Source: Sphingobacteriales bacterium 44-61 (GTDB lineage: Bacteria > Bacteroidota > Bacteroidia > Chitinophagales > Chitinophagaceae). From it: a stretch of 64,000 bases of DNA. Of this stretch, positions 45,326-54,733 are shown in pieces (positions within the stretch are counted from its first letter, which is position 1; the number at the start of each line of letters is the position of its first letter). The position numbers were made by a program, and so were the translations under genes. The notes beneath the pieces are model-generated. The model made no database searches. It saw nothing but the letters and a program-made list of their open reading frames with translations, and had not been told where the DNA came from. The stretch is taken from contig MKTW01000010.1 in NCBI GenBank assembly GCA_001898405.1, positions 356,405-420,404 on the forward strand. Direction: 5' to 3'.

Positions 45326-46657
45326 ATGGCGATGAAAACAAAAGGATTGGGTGATCTGCTCGCCGGAAACATCATTTTCCGATCGTTGAACATCGCATGC
45401 ACTGTACTGATCACTTTTTTACTTACCCGTCTCATGGGGACCGGGGGGTATGGGGTCCTTTCCCTGCTTGTTGCAAATGCAGCCATATTCAATTTGCTGA
45501 CCTGCCTTGGTGCTGAATCAGGCATCACGTATCATTACGCTTCAGGCATTCAACGGAAATCGTCGCTTTTCAGTATCGCTTACCTGGTGATACTGTTTCA
45601 AATAGCGATGATCGTGCTGGCTGAAGGTATCTATCATGCATTCAGCGGCCAGTATTTTTTAGGCGAATGGAATGAAGATAATTCATTGCTGTGGGGATTG
45701 TTGTATTTCGTCAGCATTGTGATCATTGACAAATACCAGGCTTTTTTTAATGCAGCGCATTTGTATACTATGGTTAACAGGATCATCTTCCTGGCAAGCC
45801 TGCTGTCCTTACTGGTATTTTTTTACTGTTACTTTTTTTATCCGTCCGGGAACGATGCTTTGTATCTGAAGATTTTCATCCTGGCTTCGGTGTTGCAGGC
45901 TGCTTACATGGTACTGGCATTTCATCAAAAAACGAAACAGCCGCTGAGTTTTGGAAGAATTGAGAAGAGTAACTGGAAGGTCTTTTTCTCTTACTCGATC
46001 ATTGTGCTGATCACCAACATAATCCAGTTCCTTGCTTACAGGGTAGACTACTGGTTTGTTGATTATTTTCATGGAAAGGAACAATTGGGGATTTATTCCT
46101 TAGCAGTAAAATTGGGACAGGTGTTGTGGATATTGCCACTGTTAATGGCAGGGATACTCTTTCCCCGGATCGCTGCTGATAAAACTGAGGAAGAGGAAAC
46201 CATTTGGCTGAAACTTATCCGCGTGGCCAATGTCTTTTTTTTAATCGCTGCAGCACTGGCCGCCCTGCTGGCCGGCTGGATCATTCCGATGATGGCAGGT
46301 AAAGCGTTCAGTGAAAGTGTCATTCCATTTATTTACCTGCTTCCCGGTCTGCTGTTTTTCTGTTTCAATATCATTTTTGCAGCTTATTTTGCCGGCAAGG
46401 GGCTGCTGAAAATCAATCTCGCTGGTTCTGTACTCTGTTTATCACTGGTACTTATTGGTGATTTCCTGCTGATCCCGCACTTTGGTATAAAAGGAGCAGC
46501 GATCGCCAGCAGCCTTGCTTATACCGCGGCGGGCATCCATCATCTTTACCGGTTTGCCTCTTATAAAAAATTGCCGGTTTTATCAGTGGTCATAATAAAC
46601 AGGGATGACTGGAACGCCGTAACACATTATTTAAGGAAATATACCGGACGTACATGA
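45326..46657 (+). CDS. Polysaccharide/oligosaccharide flippase (Wzx-like, MOP superfamily)
   Basis: A 443-residue polytopic protein with about 12 hydrophobic helices. The N-terminus (GDLLAGNIIFRSLNIACTVLITFLLTR) and repeated pattern resemble polysaccharide biosynthesis flippases, which move lipid-linked sugars across the inner membrane. The next gene, a glycosyltransferase, overlaps by 4 bases (ATGA). The pair may be part of a small exopolysaccharide or glycolipid unit; no polymerase is visible. Confidence 0.87.
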   Translation: MAMKTKGLGDLLAGNIIFRSLNIACTVLITFLLTRLMGTGGYGVLSLLVANAAIFNLLTCLGAESGITYHYASGIQRKSSLFSIAYLVILFQIAMIVLAEGIYHAFSGQYFLGEWNEDNSLLWGLLYFVSIVIIDKYQAFFNAAHLYTMVNRIIFLASLLSLLVFFYCYFFYPSGNDALYLKIFILASVLQAAYMVLAFHQKTKQPLSFGRIEKSNWKVFFSYSIIVLITNIIQFLAYRVDYWFVDYFHGKEQLGIYSLAVKLGQVLWILPLLMAGILFPRIAADKTEEEETIWLKLIRVANVFFLIAAALAALLAGWIIPMMAGKAFSESVIPFIYLLPGLLFFCFNIIFAAYFAGKGLLKINLAGSVLCLSLVLIGDFLLIPHFGIKGAAIASSLAYTAAGIHHLYRFASYKKLPVLSVVIINRDDWNAVTHYLRKYTGRT

Positions 46658-47823
46658 ATGTATTATGGATAGCGGGATGGTATCCCAATCAAACTGAACC
46701 GTACTCCGGTGATTTTGTGCAACGGCATGCACAGGCGGCCAGCCTTTATCATACCATAACTGTATTATTCGTTACAAGAGATGCAGGTGGGATTGCCACC
46801 AGGGATATAAGAATAGAGAATGCCAAACAGGGAGCATTAAGCGAAAGAAAAGTATATTATTACTCACGGTTAGCGTCAGTTCCGCTTGTGGGCAAAATAT
46901 TTTCTTACCTGAAATATGAATCCCTGCTGAAAAAAGAACTGAAGAAGTATTTCGCAGAAAATGGCAAGCCTGACCTTATACACTTTTATATCGGCATGCG
47001 GGCGGGAGCTATCGGCACCTGGGTCAGAAAGTTAAGCGTGCCCTATGTTGTTTCTGAACAATGGACTGGTTTTTTGCCGGAGGGCCAACCTCATTTCAAT
47101 ACATTGCCTTCATTGTTCAAAACCGGCTGGCGGTCGCTTATCCGTGGTGCTTCAGGCATACATGCTGTGTCTACCTCTCTTGGAAAAGCAATACAGCAAT
47201 TAACTAATAGTGATTTGAGAATAACGCTGATACCGAATGTTGTTAATACCGCTATTTTTTTCCCGGTAAATAAATCGCCTGATAGCGTGCTGAAACTTGT
47301 GCATATTACAAGCCTGCTCGATTATCAGAAGAATACAAAAGATATTTTACTGGCATTGGCCCTGCTGAAGCAAAGAAGCATTTTATTTCATTTGGATGTT
47401 TTTGGCCTCGTAAAACCTGAATACAGGGACCTGATTGCAACGCTTGGCATCAGCAACGAAGTTGTTTTTCATAATGAAAAAAGCCAAGAGGAACTGGCTT
47501 CTTATTTCTCCCAGGCCGATGGCCTGATCATCTATTCCCGTTTTGAAACATTTGGATGCGTGATCATTGAAGCGCTTGCCTGCGGCACACCGGTAATAGC
47601 CAGCGATATAGCTGTATTGCATGAAAACATTGAAAATGGCCGGGATGGTTTATTTGCTAAAGCTGAAGATCCCCAGGCACTGGCTGGGCGCCTCGAATGG
47701 CTGGCAACAAACAGATCGGTATTCAAACGGGATGAAATAGCCAAAGGGTGTGCGGCAAAATATAATTATCAAACAGTAGGGAAGATGTTTGCCGATTGGT
47801 ACAAAGAAGTGCTTGCAAAATAA
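46654..47823 (+). CDS. GT4-family glycosyltransferase
   Basis: A 389-residue GT-B enzyme. It begins MNVLWIAGWYPNQTEPYSGDFVQRHAQA, a common start for GT4 proteins, and contains the C-terminal nucleotide-sugar site with ETFGCVIIEALACGTPVIAS (the E-x7-E motif). It uses a nucleotide-sugar donor on the cytoplasmic side. It is coupled to the flippase by a 4-base overlap, and a bidirectional terminator overlaps its stop codon. Confidence 0.92.
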   Translation: MNVLWIAGWYPNQTEPYSGDFVQRHAQAASLYHTITVLFVTRDAGGIATRDIRIENAKQGALSERKVYYYSRLASVPLVGKIFSYLKYESLLKKELKKYFAENGKPDLIHFYIGMRAGAIGTWVRKLSVPYVVSEQWTGFLPEGQPHFNTLPSLFKTGWRSLIRGASGIHAVSTSLGKAIQQLTNSDLRITLIPNVVNTAIFFPVNKSPDSVLKLVHITSLLDYQKNTKDILLALALLKQRSILFHLDVFGLVKPEYRDLIATLGISNEVVFHNEKSQEELASYFSQADGLIIYSRFETFGCVIIEALACGTPVIASDIAVLHENIENGRDGLFAKAEDPQALAGRLEWLATNRSVFKRDEIAKGCAAKYNYQTVGKMFADWYKEVLAK

Positions 47824-47852
47824 AGCCCTTCATGCTACCATGAAGGGCTTTA
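47821..47852. terminator. Bidirectional terminator between convergent operons
   Basis: A perfect 14-bp stem, 47821-47834 with 47839-47852 (TAAAGCCCTTCATG), loop CTAC, followed by TTTTAAAT on the plus strand. The left arm contains the stop codon of the glycosyltransferase. It also ends the minus-strand oxidoreductase operon. Confidence 0.9.
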
Positions 47853-47870
47853 TTTTAAATAGATAGAAGA

Positions 47871-48746
47871 TCAGAATTTCAGTTTCTTCATATACTCTGC
47901 ATCATCCTTTGTGGCTTCGAGTGGAGTAGTGCCGGCATATTTCTCCTGCTCTACAATATAATATTGCATACCTGTTTTCTTTGCCGTCTTCAATATTTTA
48001 GCAAAGTCGATGCTGCCCATACCCAGCGTGCAGGTATCTGCCGCTTCAGTAGCATTCTTTGTGCGGTCTTTTACATGGCAGGCGCGGAAACGGTCCTTAT
48101 ATTTCTTTAACCATTCTTCCGGGTCCTGGCCGGCTGCGACCACCCAGTAAATATCCATTTCAAAATCGACCAGGGCTGGGTCGGTGCCTTTCATCAATAC
48201 GTCTTGCGGAAACTGACCTTCCTGCTGTTTGAAGGTATAGTCATGATTATGGTAGGCAAAGCGGATACCGTTCTTTTTGCAGATCTCTCCTTTTGCATTG
48301 AACTCATCGGCGATCTTCTTGTAATCGTCCAGTGATTTTTGCGCTCCTTTGTAAGGGCAGATCAGGTATTTCATACCGATAGCGGCTGCTTCTGCTGCCT
48401 TTTTTTCAAAGTCTTTATTGATATCGCAATGGCTGGAGATGAATTCCATACCCAGATCGTCCATGTACTTTTTGAAATCCGTGTTGGTCATGCTCCAGAA
48501 CAGGCCCTGCGGCCCTTCGTACCCTTCTATTTGCTTATAGCCAAAAGAAGCTACCTGTTTCAGGATGCCTTGTGGGTCTTTAGGCAGATCATCCCGCAAC
48601 GTATATAATTGCAGACCGAATTTGCTTAATGCTTTTGCCGTTTCTTCCTCTTCTTTCGACATGAGTTTGCAGGCCGTAGGAGCGATAGCCAGGCCCAAAG
48701 CTAAATTGCCACTTAATCGTAAGAAATCTCTGCGTTTATGATTCAT
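47871..48746 (-). CDS. Exported TIM-barrel sugar isomerase/epimerase-like protein
   Basis: A 291-residue AP-endonuclease-2-type TIM barrel (xylose isomerase-like). The N-terminus MNHKRRDFLRLSGNLALGLAIA is a twin-arginine signal, so the folded protein is probably exported. Candidate metal ligands occur in HNHDYTF, VDFEMDIYWV, ACHVKDRT and VEQEKYAG. Last gene of the operon with the GMC oxidoreductase. In related clusters such proteins act on 3-keto sugars or their dehydrated products; that role is inference here. Confidence 0.85.
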   Translation of the reverse strand: MNHKRRDFLRLSGNLALGLAIAPTACKLMSKEEEETAKALSKFGLQLYTLRDDLPKDPQGILKQVASFGYKQIEGYEGPQGLFWSMTNTDFKKYMDDLGMEFISSHCDINKDFEKKAAEAAAIGMKYLICPYKGAQKSLDDYKKIADEFNAKGEICKKNGIRFAYHNHDYTFKQQEGQFPQDVLMKGTDPALVDFEMDIYWVVAAGQDPEEWLKKYKDRFRACHVKDRTKNATEAADTCTLGMGSIDFAKILKTAKKTGMQYYIVEQEKYAGTTPLEATKDDAEYMKKLKF

Positions 48747-48775
48747 TGGTAAAGATTTTTGAATATTGAGTTTTA

Positions 48776-49411
48776 TCAGCTTGCCCAGGCTTTATCTCCT
48801 TTTTTATAAGGGAAATTACCGTCATACTTTCCGGGAACCGGCATATAACGCAATGCTTTTGTAGCGCCGGGTTTGGAAGTGAAATAGCCTGTGATAGTAA
48901 GCTGTTTCATCATAGTAAAATAATGGGGCTCCATTCTTTCCTTTTTGAAAGCTGTATTGCCCTTGGTTTTTTCTTCTTTTTCCTTTTCGTTCTGGGCTTT
49001 GTCAAACTCTCCTTTCTTCTTCTGGTACTCTTTAGCTTCCGTATCGAGGCTTTGCAACAACTGAAGGCGTTGCTCAGGTGTGGCTTTCATAAAGCTGGTT
49101 TTATGCATTGCTTCGCAGGCTTCATCCAGTTTGGCGATGCCTTCATGGAATGTTTTCTGATCATCTTCGTCATAGCAATCGTCTACCATCACTTTCATGA
49201 ACTTTCCTATCTCTGTTTCCCTGGCGCCTGGTGTCTGGGTTTTGGGTAAAATCGTTTCACCCACTTCATCGAGGAAGGCGATATCGCTTTCGGTAAAAGC
49301 GGCCCCTCCCAGTTTGGGTCCATTCTTACAACCAGTAAGGAACATTTCTCCGCCGATCAGTGCGGAGCCGGTGGCAAGAGCAATCAGTTTTAAAAGTTCT
49401 CTGCGTTCCAT
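48776..49411 (-). CDS. Gluconate 2-dehydrogenase subunit 3-like protein (small subunit of GMC dehydrogenase)
   Basis: A 211-residue PF13618-type protein. MERRELLKLIALATGSALIGG is a twin-arginine-like signal with lipobox FLTGC (Cys28). The mature part has the typical FLDEVGETILPKTQTPGARE and YDEDDQKTFHEG segments and a C-terminal PHYFTMMKQLTITGYFTSKPG. Such small subunits accompany GMC flavoproteins and carry them across the membrane via Tat. It starts 24 bases after the GMC stop. Confidence 0.9.
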   Translation of the reverse strand: MERRELLKLIALATGSALIGGEMFLTGCKNGPKLGGAAFTESDIAFLDEVGETILPKTQTPGARETEIGKFMKVMVDDCYDEDDQKTFHEGIAKLDEACEAMHKTSFMKATPEQRLQLLQSLDTEAKEYQKKKGEFDKAQNEKEKEEKTKGNTAFKKERMEPHYFTMMKQLTITGYFTSKPGATKALRYMPVPGKYDGNFPYKKGDKAWAS

Positions 49412-49435
49412 ATAAGAAGTTTGTCGTTTTTGTGG

Positions 49436-51124
49436 TTAAATGTTTCCTTTCTTCAGTTCGCTTACAGCATAATCTGCTGCCCTTGCTGTGAGCGCCATAT
49501 AGGTCAGTGAAGGGTTTACACAGGAAGCGGATGTCATACAAGCTCCGTCAGTCACAAACACATTCGGCGCATCCCATACCTGGTTATGACTATTAAGCAC
49601 AGAAGTTTTTGGATCGCGGCCCATGCGTGCAGTGCCCATTTCATGGATGCCCATGCCTACCTGGTATTCTGAATCGTAGGTGTATACATCTTTTACACCG
49701 GCTGCTTCCAGCATTTCCTTGGCATCAGCGATCATGTCTTTCCGCATTTTCAATTCATTCTCTTTGATCTCCACATCCATGTTCAATACAGGAAGACCCC
49801 ATTTGTCTTTTACATTTTTATCCAGCGAAATTTTGTTATCATGATAAGGAAGCATTTCCCCAAAAGCGGTCATACCCATGCTCCAGTTACCGGGTTCGCC
49901 GAGAGCGTCTTTGAAATCGCCACCGATTGTAAGTTCGGCTACTTTACTGCCCCAGCCGCTGCGGCCGGCACCGCCCTGGTAACCAAATCCACGTACATAA
50001 TCGCGCTTGTCGCTATAGACGTTCCGGAAGCGGGGGATATAAATGCCTGTGGGCCGGTAACCGAAAATATATTTGTCGTCGTAGCCATCCACTCTTCCAC
50101 TGGCGCCGCAACGGAAATGATGGTCCATTACATTATGCCCCAGTTCGCCGCTGCTGCTGCCTAACCCTTCAGGCCAGATATCTGTAGCGGAGTTCATCAG
50201 CACCCAGGCGGAATTGAAAGCGGATGCATTCAGGAAGATTATTTTGGCTTTGTATTCGTAAGTCTTGTTGGTTTCTGCATCCAGCACTTCAACGCCTGTC
50301 GCCTTTTTAGTGTTCTTATCATAGATCACTTTGGTTACGATAGAGAAGGGGCGCAGTGTAAGATTACCGGTTGCCATGGCTGCAGGCAGGGTAGCAGATT
50401 GCGTACTGAAGTAAGCACCATAGGGGCAGCCTCTCCAGCACCTGTTGCGGTACTGGCAATTAGTACGGTTTTGTTCAGGCTTTGGCTCAGTGATATTGGC
50501 AGAGCGGCCGATGAACATATGCCGTTGACCTTTATAATGTTCTTTGATACGGGCAGCCACGTCTTTTTCCACGATATTCATTTCCATGGCAGGAAGAAAT
50601 TCTCCATCAGGCAACACATCCAATCCTTCTTTACTGCCCTGTATGCCGGCAAATTTTTCGGCATAGCTGTACCAGGGAGCGAGATCTTCATAACGGATGG
50701 GCCAGTCAACGCCGATACCTTCTTTTCCATTCGCTTCAAAATCCCATTTATTCCAGCGATAGCTTTGTCTTCCCCAGGTAAGTGAACGTCCGCCAACATG
50801 ATAGCCGCGGAACCAGGCAAAGGGTTTGGTTTCCACATAAGGGCATTCCTTATCTTTTACCCAATAGTCCAGTACAGTTTCATTGAGCGGGTAGTCCCTT
50901 TTTAATACGGGATAATCCTTCAGCATCTGCTGTGTAGGCTTGCTGCCACGATGGGGAAATTCCCAGGTGTCTTTATTGGCGTTCACATAGCCTTTTACAT
51001 GTTCAATGTTACGGCCACGCTCCAGCATCAGCACTTTCAATCCTTTTTCCGTCAGTTCTTTTGCAGCCCAGCCTCCGCTGATCCCTGAGCCGACTACGAT
51101 TGCATCATAAGTATTATCTGCCAT
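49436..51124 (-). CDS. GMC-family FAD oxidoreductase, probable glycoside 3-dehydrogenase large subunit
   Basis: A 562-residue glucose-methanol-choline oxidoreductase with FAD-binding VGSGISGGWA (about 11-20), GGRSLTWGRQSYRW, and a C-terminal catalytic pair: His494 in GIHEMGTARMG and Asn537 in SCVNPSLT, the arrangement known in pyranose oxidase-type GMC enzymes. A four-cysteine stretch (NCQYRNRCWRGCPYG region near 223-237) is typical of dehydrogenases with a [3Fe-4S]-like or cysteine-rich insert. No signal peptide: export probably relies on the Tat-tagged small subunit. Substrate inferred as sugars or glycosides. Confidence 0.9.
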   Translation of the reverse strand: MADNTYDAIVVGSGISGGWAAKELTEKGLKVLMLERGRNIEHVKGYVNANKDTWEFPHRGSKPTQQMLKDYPVLKRDYPLNETVLDYWVKDKECPYVETKPFAWFRGYHVGGRSLTWGRQSYRWNKWDFEANGKEGIGVDWPIRYEDLAPWYSYAEKFAGIQGSKEGLDVLPDGEFLPAMEMNIVEKDVAARIKEHYKGQRHMFIGRSANITEPKPEQNRTNCQYRNRCWRGCPYGAYFSTQSATLPAAMATGNLTLRPFSIVTKVIYDKNTKKATGVEVLDAETNKTYEYKAKIIFLNASAFNSAWVLMNSATDIWPEGLGSSSGELGHNVMDHHFRCGASGRVDGYDDKYIFGYRPTGIYIPRFRNVYSDKRDYVRGFGYQGGAGRSGWGSKVAELTIGGDFKDALGEPGNWSMGMTAFGEMLPYHDNKISLDKNVKDKWGLPVLNMDVEIKENELKMRKDMIADAKEMLEAAGVKDVYTYDSEYQVGMGIHEMGTARMGRDPKTSVLNSHNQVWDAPNVFVTDGACMTSASCVNPSLTYMALTARAADYAVSELKKGNI

Positions 51125-51163
51125 AGAGAAAGTTTATTGTTTGCTGTTTATAATTTGAAAAGA

Positions 51164-52060
51164 TTAAACGTCACAGATTTTAATGGCTTTTTTCAAAGCC
51201 GCCAGTTTGTCTTTATCCGTTTTGGCTGTGGTAATAAATTCCTGTGCCACAAAACCGGTGTACCCTGTAGCGAGGATGGCTTTCATGATCGCAGGGTAAT
51301 AGAGTTCCTGTGTTTCATCAATTTCATGACGGCCAGGCACGCCTGCTGTATGATAATGGCCAAAATAAATATGGTTATCAGTAATGGTGCGGATCACATC
51401 CCCTTCGTTGATCTGCATATGGTAAATATCATACAGCAATTTGAAATTAGGGGAGCCGAGACGTTTGCACAGCTCCACACCCCAGGCGCTTTTATCGGCC
51501 ATATAATCTTTGTGGTCCACTTTGCTGTTGAAGAGTTCCATCTGGATGATCACGCCATGCTTTTCGGCCAGCCCCATGATCTGTTTTAACCCGGTTACAC
51601 AATTCTTCATTCCTGTTTCATCATCCATGCCTTTGCGGTTGCCGCTGAAGCAGATCAGGTTTTTGTAACCGGCCTGAGCTACCAGGGGAATGGCTTCTGT
51701 AAAGTCTTTGATCAGTTGAGGATGGAATTCTGTATGGTTCCAACCTTCTGTAAGACTGATCTTTCCCGCAGTATAGCACATGGAGCAGTAGATGCCGTGC
51801 TTTTGCAGGGTAGGCCAGTCTTTCGGCGCACAGAGATCGATGGCTTTCAGACCAAGGTTTTTTACCGCTATGCAAAGATCTTCCAGGGGAAGATAACTGT
51901 AAGTCCACTGGCAAACGGAGTGATTGATATTGCCTTTGAGTTTGGTGTTTCCTTCCATATCAGGTAAAGCTAATGCATCTAGCGGAGACAGGGCTGTAAC
52001 TGCCAGTGAGGCTGCGGCCATCTGTTTCAGCATTTTCCTTCGGGATGAATTGTTTTCCAT
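51164..52060 (-). CDS. Exported hydroxypyruvate isomerase-like TIM-barrel protein
   Basis: A 298-residue TIM barrel related to Hyi/xylose isomerase-like enzymes. It has a twin-arginine-like leader (SSRRKMLKQMAAASLAVTA) with probable cleavage after DALA. Metal-site candidates: Glu in IQMELFNS, Asp in LLYDIYHMQ, His in YFGHYHTAGVPGRHE and Glu in VAQEF. It lies 39 bases upstream of the GMC gene in the same operon. Natural substrate is unknown; an isomerase acting on periplasmic keto sugars fits the context. Confidence 0.85.
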   Translation of the reverse strand: MENNSSRRKMLKQMAAASLAVTALSPLDALALPDMEGNTKLKGNINHSVCQWTYSYLPLEDLCIAVKNLGLKAIDLCAPKDWPTLQKHGIYCSMCYTAGKISLTEGWNHTEFHPQLIKDFTEAIPLVAQAGYKNLICFSGNRKGMDDETGMKNCVTGLKQIMGLAEKHGVIIQMELFNSKVDHKDYMADKSAWGVELCKRLGSPNFKLLYDIYHMQINEGDVIRTITDNHIYFGHYHTAGVPGRHEIDETQELYYPAIMKAILATGYTGFVAQEFITTAKTDKDKLAALKKAIKICDV

Positions 52061-52086
52061 GTTTAATTACTGGATGATGGAAAGGG

Positions 52087-53316
52087 TTAAACTGTTGCTT
52101 TGGTTTCTTTTTCTTGTTTAAAAAATGTTGCAAACAAGAGGAATACAATAGCAGCAATTGCAGAAGGTATCAGCCAGATCATTTTATAATTATATGCGTT
52201 TTCTGCAAGTTTGTATTTATCGGTGATCATGCCTGCGATCTCGAACCCGATGAGCATGCCCACGCCATAAGTGGCAAGGGTAATAAGCCCCTGGGCAGCA
52301 CTTTTATATTTTTCTCCGGCTTTTGAGTCGGTATAAATATAACCGGACACAAAAAAGAAATCATAACAAATGCCGTGAAGAGCTATTCCGATGAGAAGCA
52401 TAAAACTGAGCTCACCGGCATTGCCATACGCAAACAATGCATAACGAACTGCCCAGGCCAGCATGCCAACAAGGATAGTTTTTTTGAACCCGAATTTTTT
52501 AAAGAACACCGGCAGCAATAACAGGAATAACACTTCAGATGCCTGACCGATCGTCATTTTGCCTGTTGGATTATCCATACCCACATTAGTTAGGAAAGCA
52601 TGTGCATTTTGATAATAGAATGCCAGCGGTATGCATATCAAAATGGATGAAACGAAGAAGATCGCAAAATTTTTGTCGTTTAATAATTTCAATGCATCCA
52701 GGCCAATGATCTTGCTGAAGGACACTTTTTCATCTGCGCCTTTGGGTGGTGTCTTGGGAAGGGTAAAGCTGAACAGACCCAGCACGAGAGAAGCAATGGA
52801 AGACATTAAGAAAGTATTTTTCAATAATCCATTGGCTGTGTTTTCAGCAGAATCCCAATGGAATAAGAAACTGATAAGTAAGCCGGCCACGATCCAGCCG
52901 ATTGTTCCGAATACCCTGATAAGCGAGAATTCTTTTTCAGGGTCTTTCATCTGGTTGAATGATACTGAATTGACCAAAGCGATCGTGGGCATGTACAATA
53001 TCATATAGGTTAATACAAAAGGATAAAACACGGATACAGAATCTGCCTTATACATCTGGTACATCAATATAGCACCGATGATATGCAATGCTCCTAATAT
53101 CTTTTCTGCATTGATATAGCGATCTGCAATAAGACCAATAATGAACGGGGCGATAATCGCTCCCCATGATTGTGTGGAAAATACGCTGGCGCTTTGACCC
53201 CCGGTGGCATGAAGATTCGCATTCAAAAAAGTGCCAAGTGTAACAAACCATCCTCCCCAGATAAAGAATTCAAGAAACATCATCAGGGAAAGCTGAACAC
53301 GTGTGGTTGGTTTCAT
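52087..53316 (-). CDS. NupG-like MFS transporter (nucleoside/sugar:H+ symporter type)
   Basis: A 409-residue, 12-helix MFS protein. The N-terminus LSLMMFLEFFIWGGWFVTLGT and PFIIGLIADRY match the NupG nucleoside:proton symporter family, which has many members in sugar clusters of Bacteroidota and Planctomycetes. It is first in the minus-strand operon with the GMC dehydrogenase and TIM-barrel genes, so its cargo is probably a sugar derivative made by them rather than a nucleoside (inference). Confidence 0.9.
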   Translation of the reverse strand: MKPTTRVQLSLMMFLEFFIWGGWFVTLGTFLNANLHATGGQSASVFSTQSWGAIIAPFIIGLIADRYINAEKILGALHIIGAILMYQMYKADSVSVFYPFVLTYMILYMPTIALVNSVSFNQMKDPEKEFSLIRVFGTIGWIVAGLLISFLFHWDSAENTANGLLKNTFLMSSIASLVLGLFSFTLPKTPPKGADEKVSFSKIIGLDALKLLNDKNFAIFFVSSILICIPLAFYYQNAHAFLTNVGMDNPTGKMTIGQASEVLFLLLLPVFFKKFGFKKTILVGMLAWAVRYALFAYGNAGELSFMLLIGIALHGICYDFFFVSGYIYTDSKAGEKYKSAAQGLITLATYGVGMLIGFEIAGMITDKYKLAENAYNYKMIWLIPSAIAAIVFLLFATFFKQEKETKATV

Positions 53317-53436
53317 ATAGAGCCTTTCGGTTTTAGCAATTTAATATTCCTACAAAAGCTAAATGTACTATTTTTAAACACACTTTACATTTGAGTGACA
53401 TAATTTTAATTCACAGAGCTATTAACAAATTTTGAC

Positions 53437-54597
53437 ATGCTGAATCGAAAATTAAGAATGGGTATGATCGGTGGCGGACCCGGTGCATTCATTGGCGCCG
53501 TTCACCGTATTGCAGCTAATATGGATGGACAGATTGAACTGGTTTGCGGCGCTTTCAGCAGCGATCCGGAAAAATCAAAACAGGCCGGCGAGCTCTTAAA
53601 CCTGCCACCACAGCGGGTTTATGGATCATATAAAGAAATGATAAGGGCTGAAAAAGCCTTGCCGCCCGACCAGCAGATGGATTTCGTAAGCATCGTTACA
53701 CCCAATCATGTTCATTTTGAACCAGCCAAACTGGCCCTTGAAAATGGCTTTCATGTGGTGCTCGACAAGCCCCTGACCTTTGATCTGAAAGAAGGAAAAC
53801 AACTACAGGAAATTGCCAGGAAGAGCGGTCTGTTTCTCTGCCTCACACATACCTACACCGGCTATCCGATGGTAAAAGAAGCAAGGCAGCAGGTGCTGAG
53901 CGGCAAGTTCGGAAAGATCCGGAAAGTGTATGTGGAATATCCGCAGGGCTGGCTTAGTACTTTCCTGGAAGGAGCCAATAATAAACAGGCATCATGGCGT
54001 ACAGATCCCAGCCAGAGCGGTATTGCAGGATCAATGGGAGATATCGGCACGCATGCATTCAATCTTGCTGAATATATAAGTGGCCTGGAAGTAACCAAAC
54101 TTTGTGCAGATATCAATATCGTGGTAGAAGGAAGAAAGCTCGATGATGACGGCGCTGTGCTGCTCAAATTCAATAACGGCGCAAGCGGTGTATTGATGGC
54201 TACACAGATCGCTGCCGGTGAAGAGAATAATGTAAAAATAAGAGTGTATGGTGAAAAGGGCGGCCTGGAATGGAAGCAGGAAGATAACAATAGCCTGATC
54301 GTAAGACAACCGGATAAACCCATTGAAATATACAGGACAGGAGCAGCTTATACCAGCAGTTATTCACGCCACAATACCCGTGTGCCGCCAGGTCACCCGG
54401 AAGGATACCTCGAAGCATTTGCCAATTTATACCGCAATTTTGCACTTTGCGTGAAAGCAAAACTGGCAGGGGAAACACCTGAACCGGAATGGCTTGATTT
54501 TCCGGGAGCGGATGATGGTGTAAGAGGGATGAACTTCGTGGAAAAAGTAATTGCCAGTGGAAAGAGCACGGAGAAGTGGATTGATTTCGGAATGTGA
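53437..54597 (+). CDS. Gfo/Idh/MocA-family NAD(P)-dependent oxidoreductase
   Basis: A 386-residue cytoplasmic protein with the N-terminal Rossmann motif GMIGGGPGAFIGAVHR, TPNHVHFEPAKLAL, the active-site block VVLDKPLT (Asp-Lys-Pro, where most relatives have EKP) and GSMGDIGTHAFNLAEYISG with Asp202/His206. Such enzymes oxidise or reduce sugar hydroxyls, often at C3. It heads the rightward operon opposite the NupG-like gene; a -7 box TACATTTG lies at 53386-53393. It may reduce an imported 3-keto sugar back to the parent sugar. Confidence 0.92.
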   Translation: MLNRKLRMGMIGGGPGAFIGAVHRIAANMDGQIELVCGAFSSDPEKSKQAGELLNLPPQRVYGSYKEMIRAEKALPPDQQMDFVSIVTPNHVHFEPAKLALENGFHVVLDKPLTFDLKEGKQLQEIARKSGLFLCLTHTYTGYPMVKEARQQVLSGKFGKIRKVYVEYPQGWLSTFLEGANNKQASWRTDPSQSGIAGSMGDIGTHAFNLAEYISGLEVTKLCADINIVVEGRKLDDDGAVLLKFNNGASGVLMATQIAAGEENNVKIRVYGEKGGLEWKQEDNNSLIVRQPDKPIEIYRTGAAYTSSYSRHNTRVPPGHPEGYLEAFANLYRNFALCVKAKLAGETPEPEWLDFPGADDGVRGMNFVEKVIASGKSTEKWIDFGM

Positions 54598-54733
54598 GGC
54601 ATCGTTGGCCGGGCTCAGATACGAAAGAAGTTCCCTTTAAAGATCTTTTCACAATAAGATGCCTTACATAGGGTAATCAAAATGAGAAGCCGGTTAACGG
54701 TCAATGAACAAATAACAACCTATTTTATATTAT

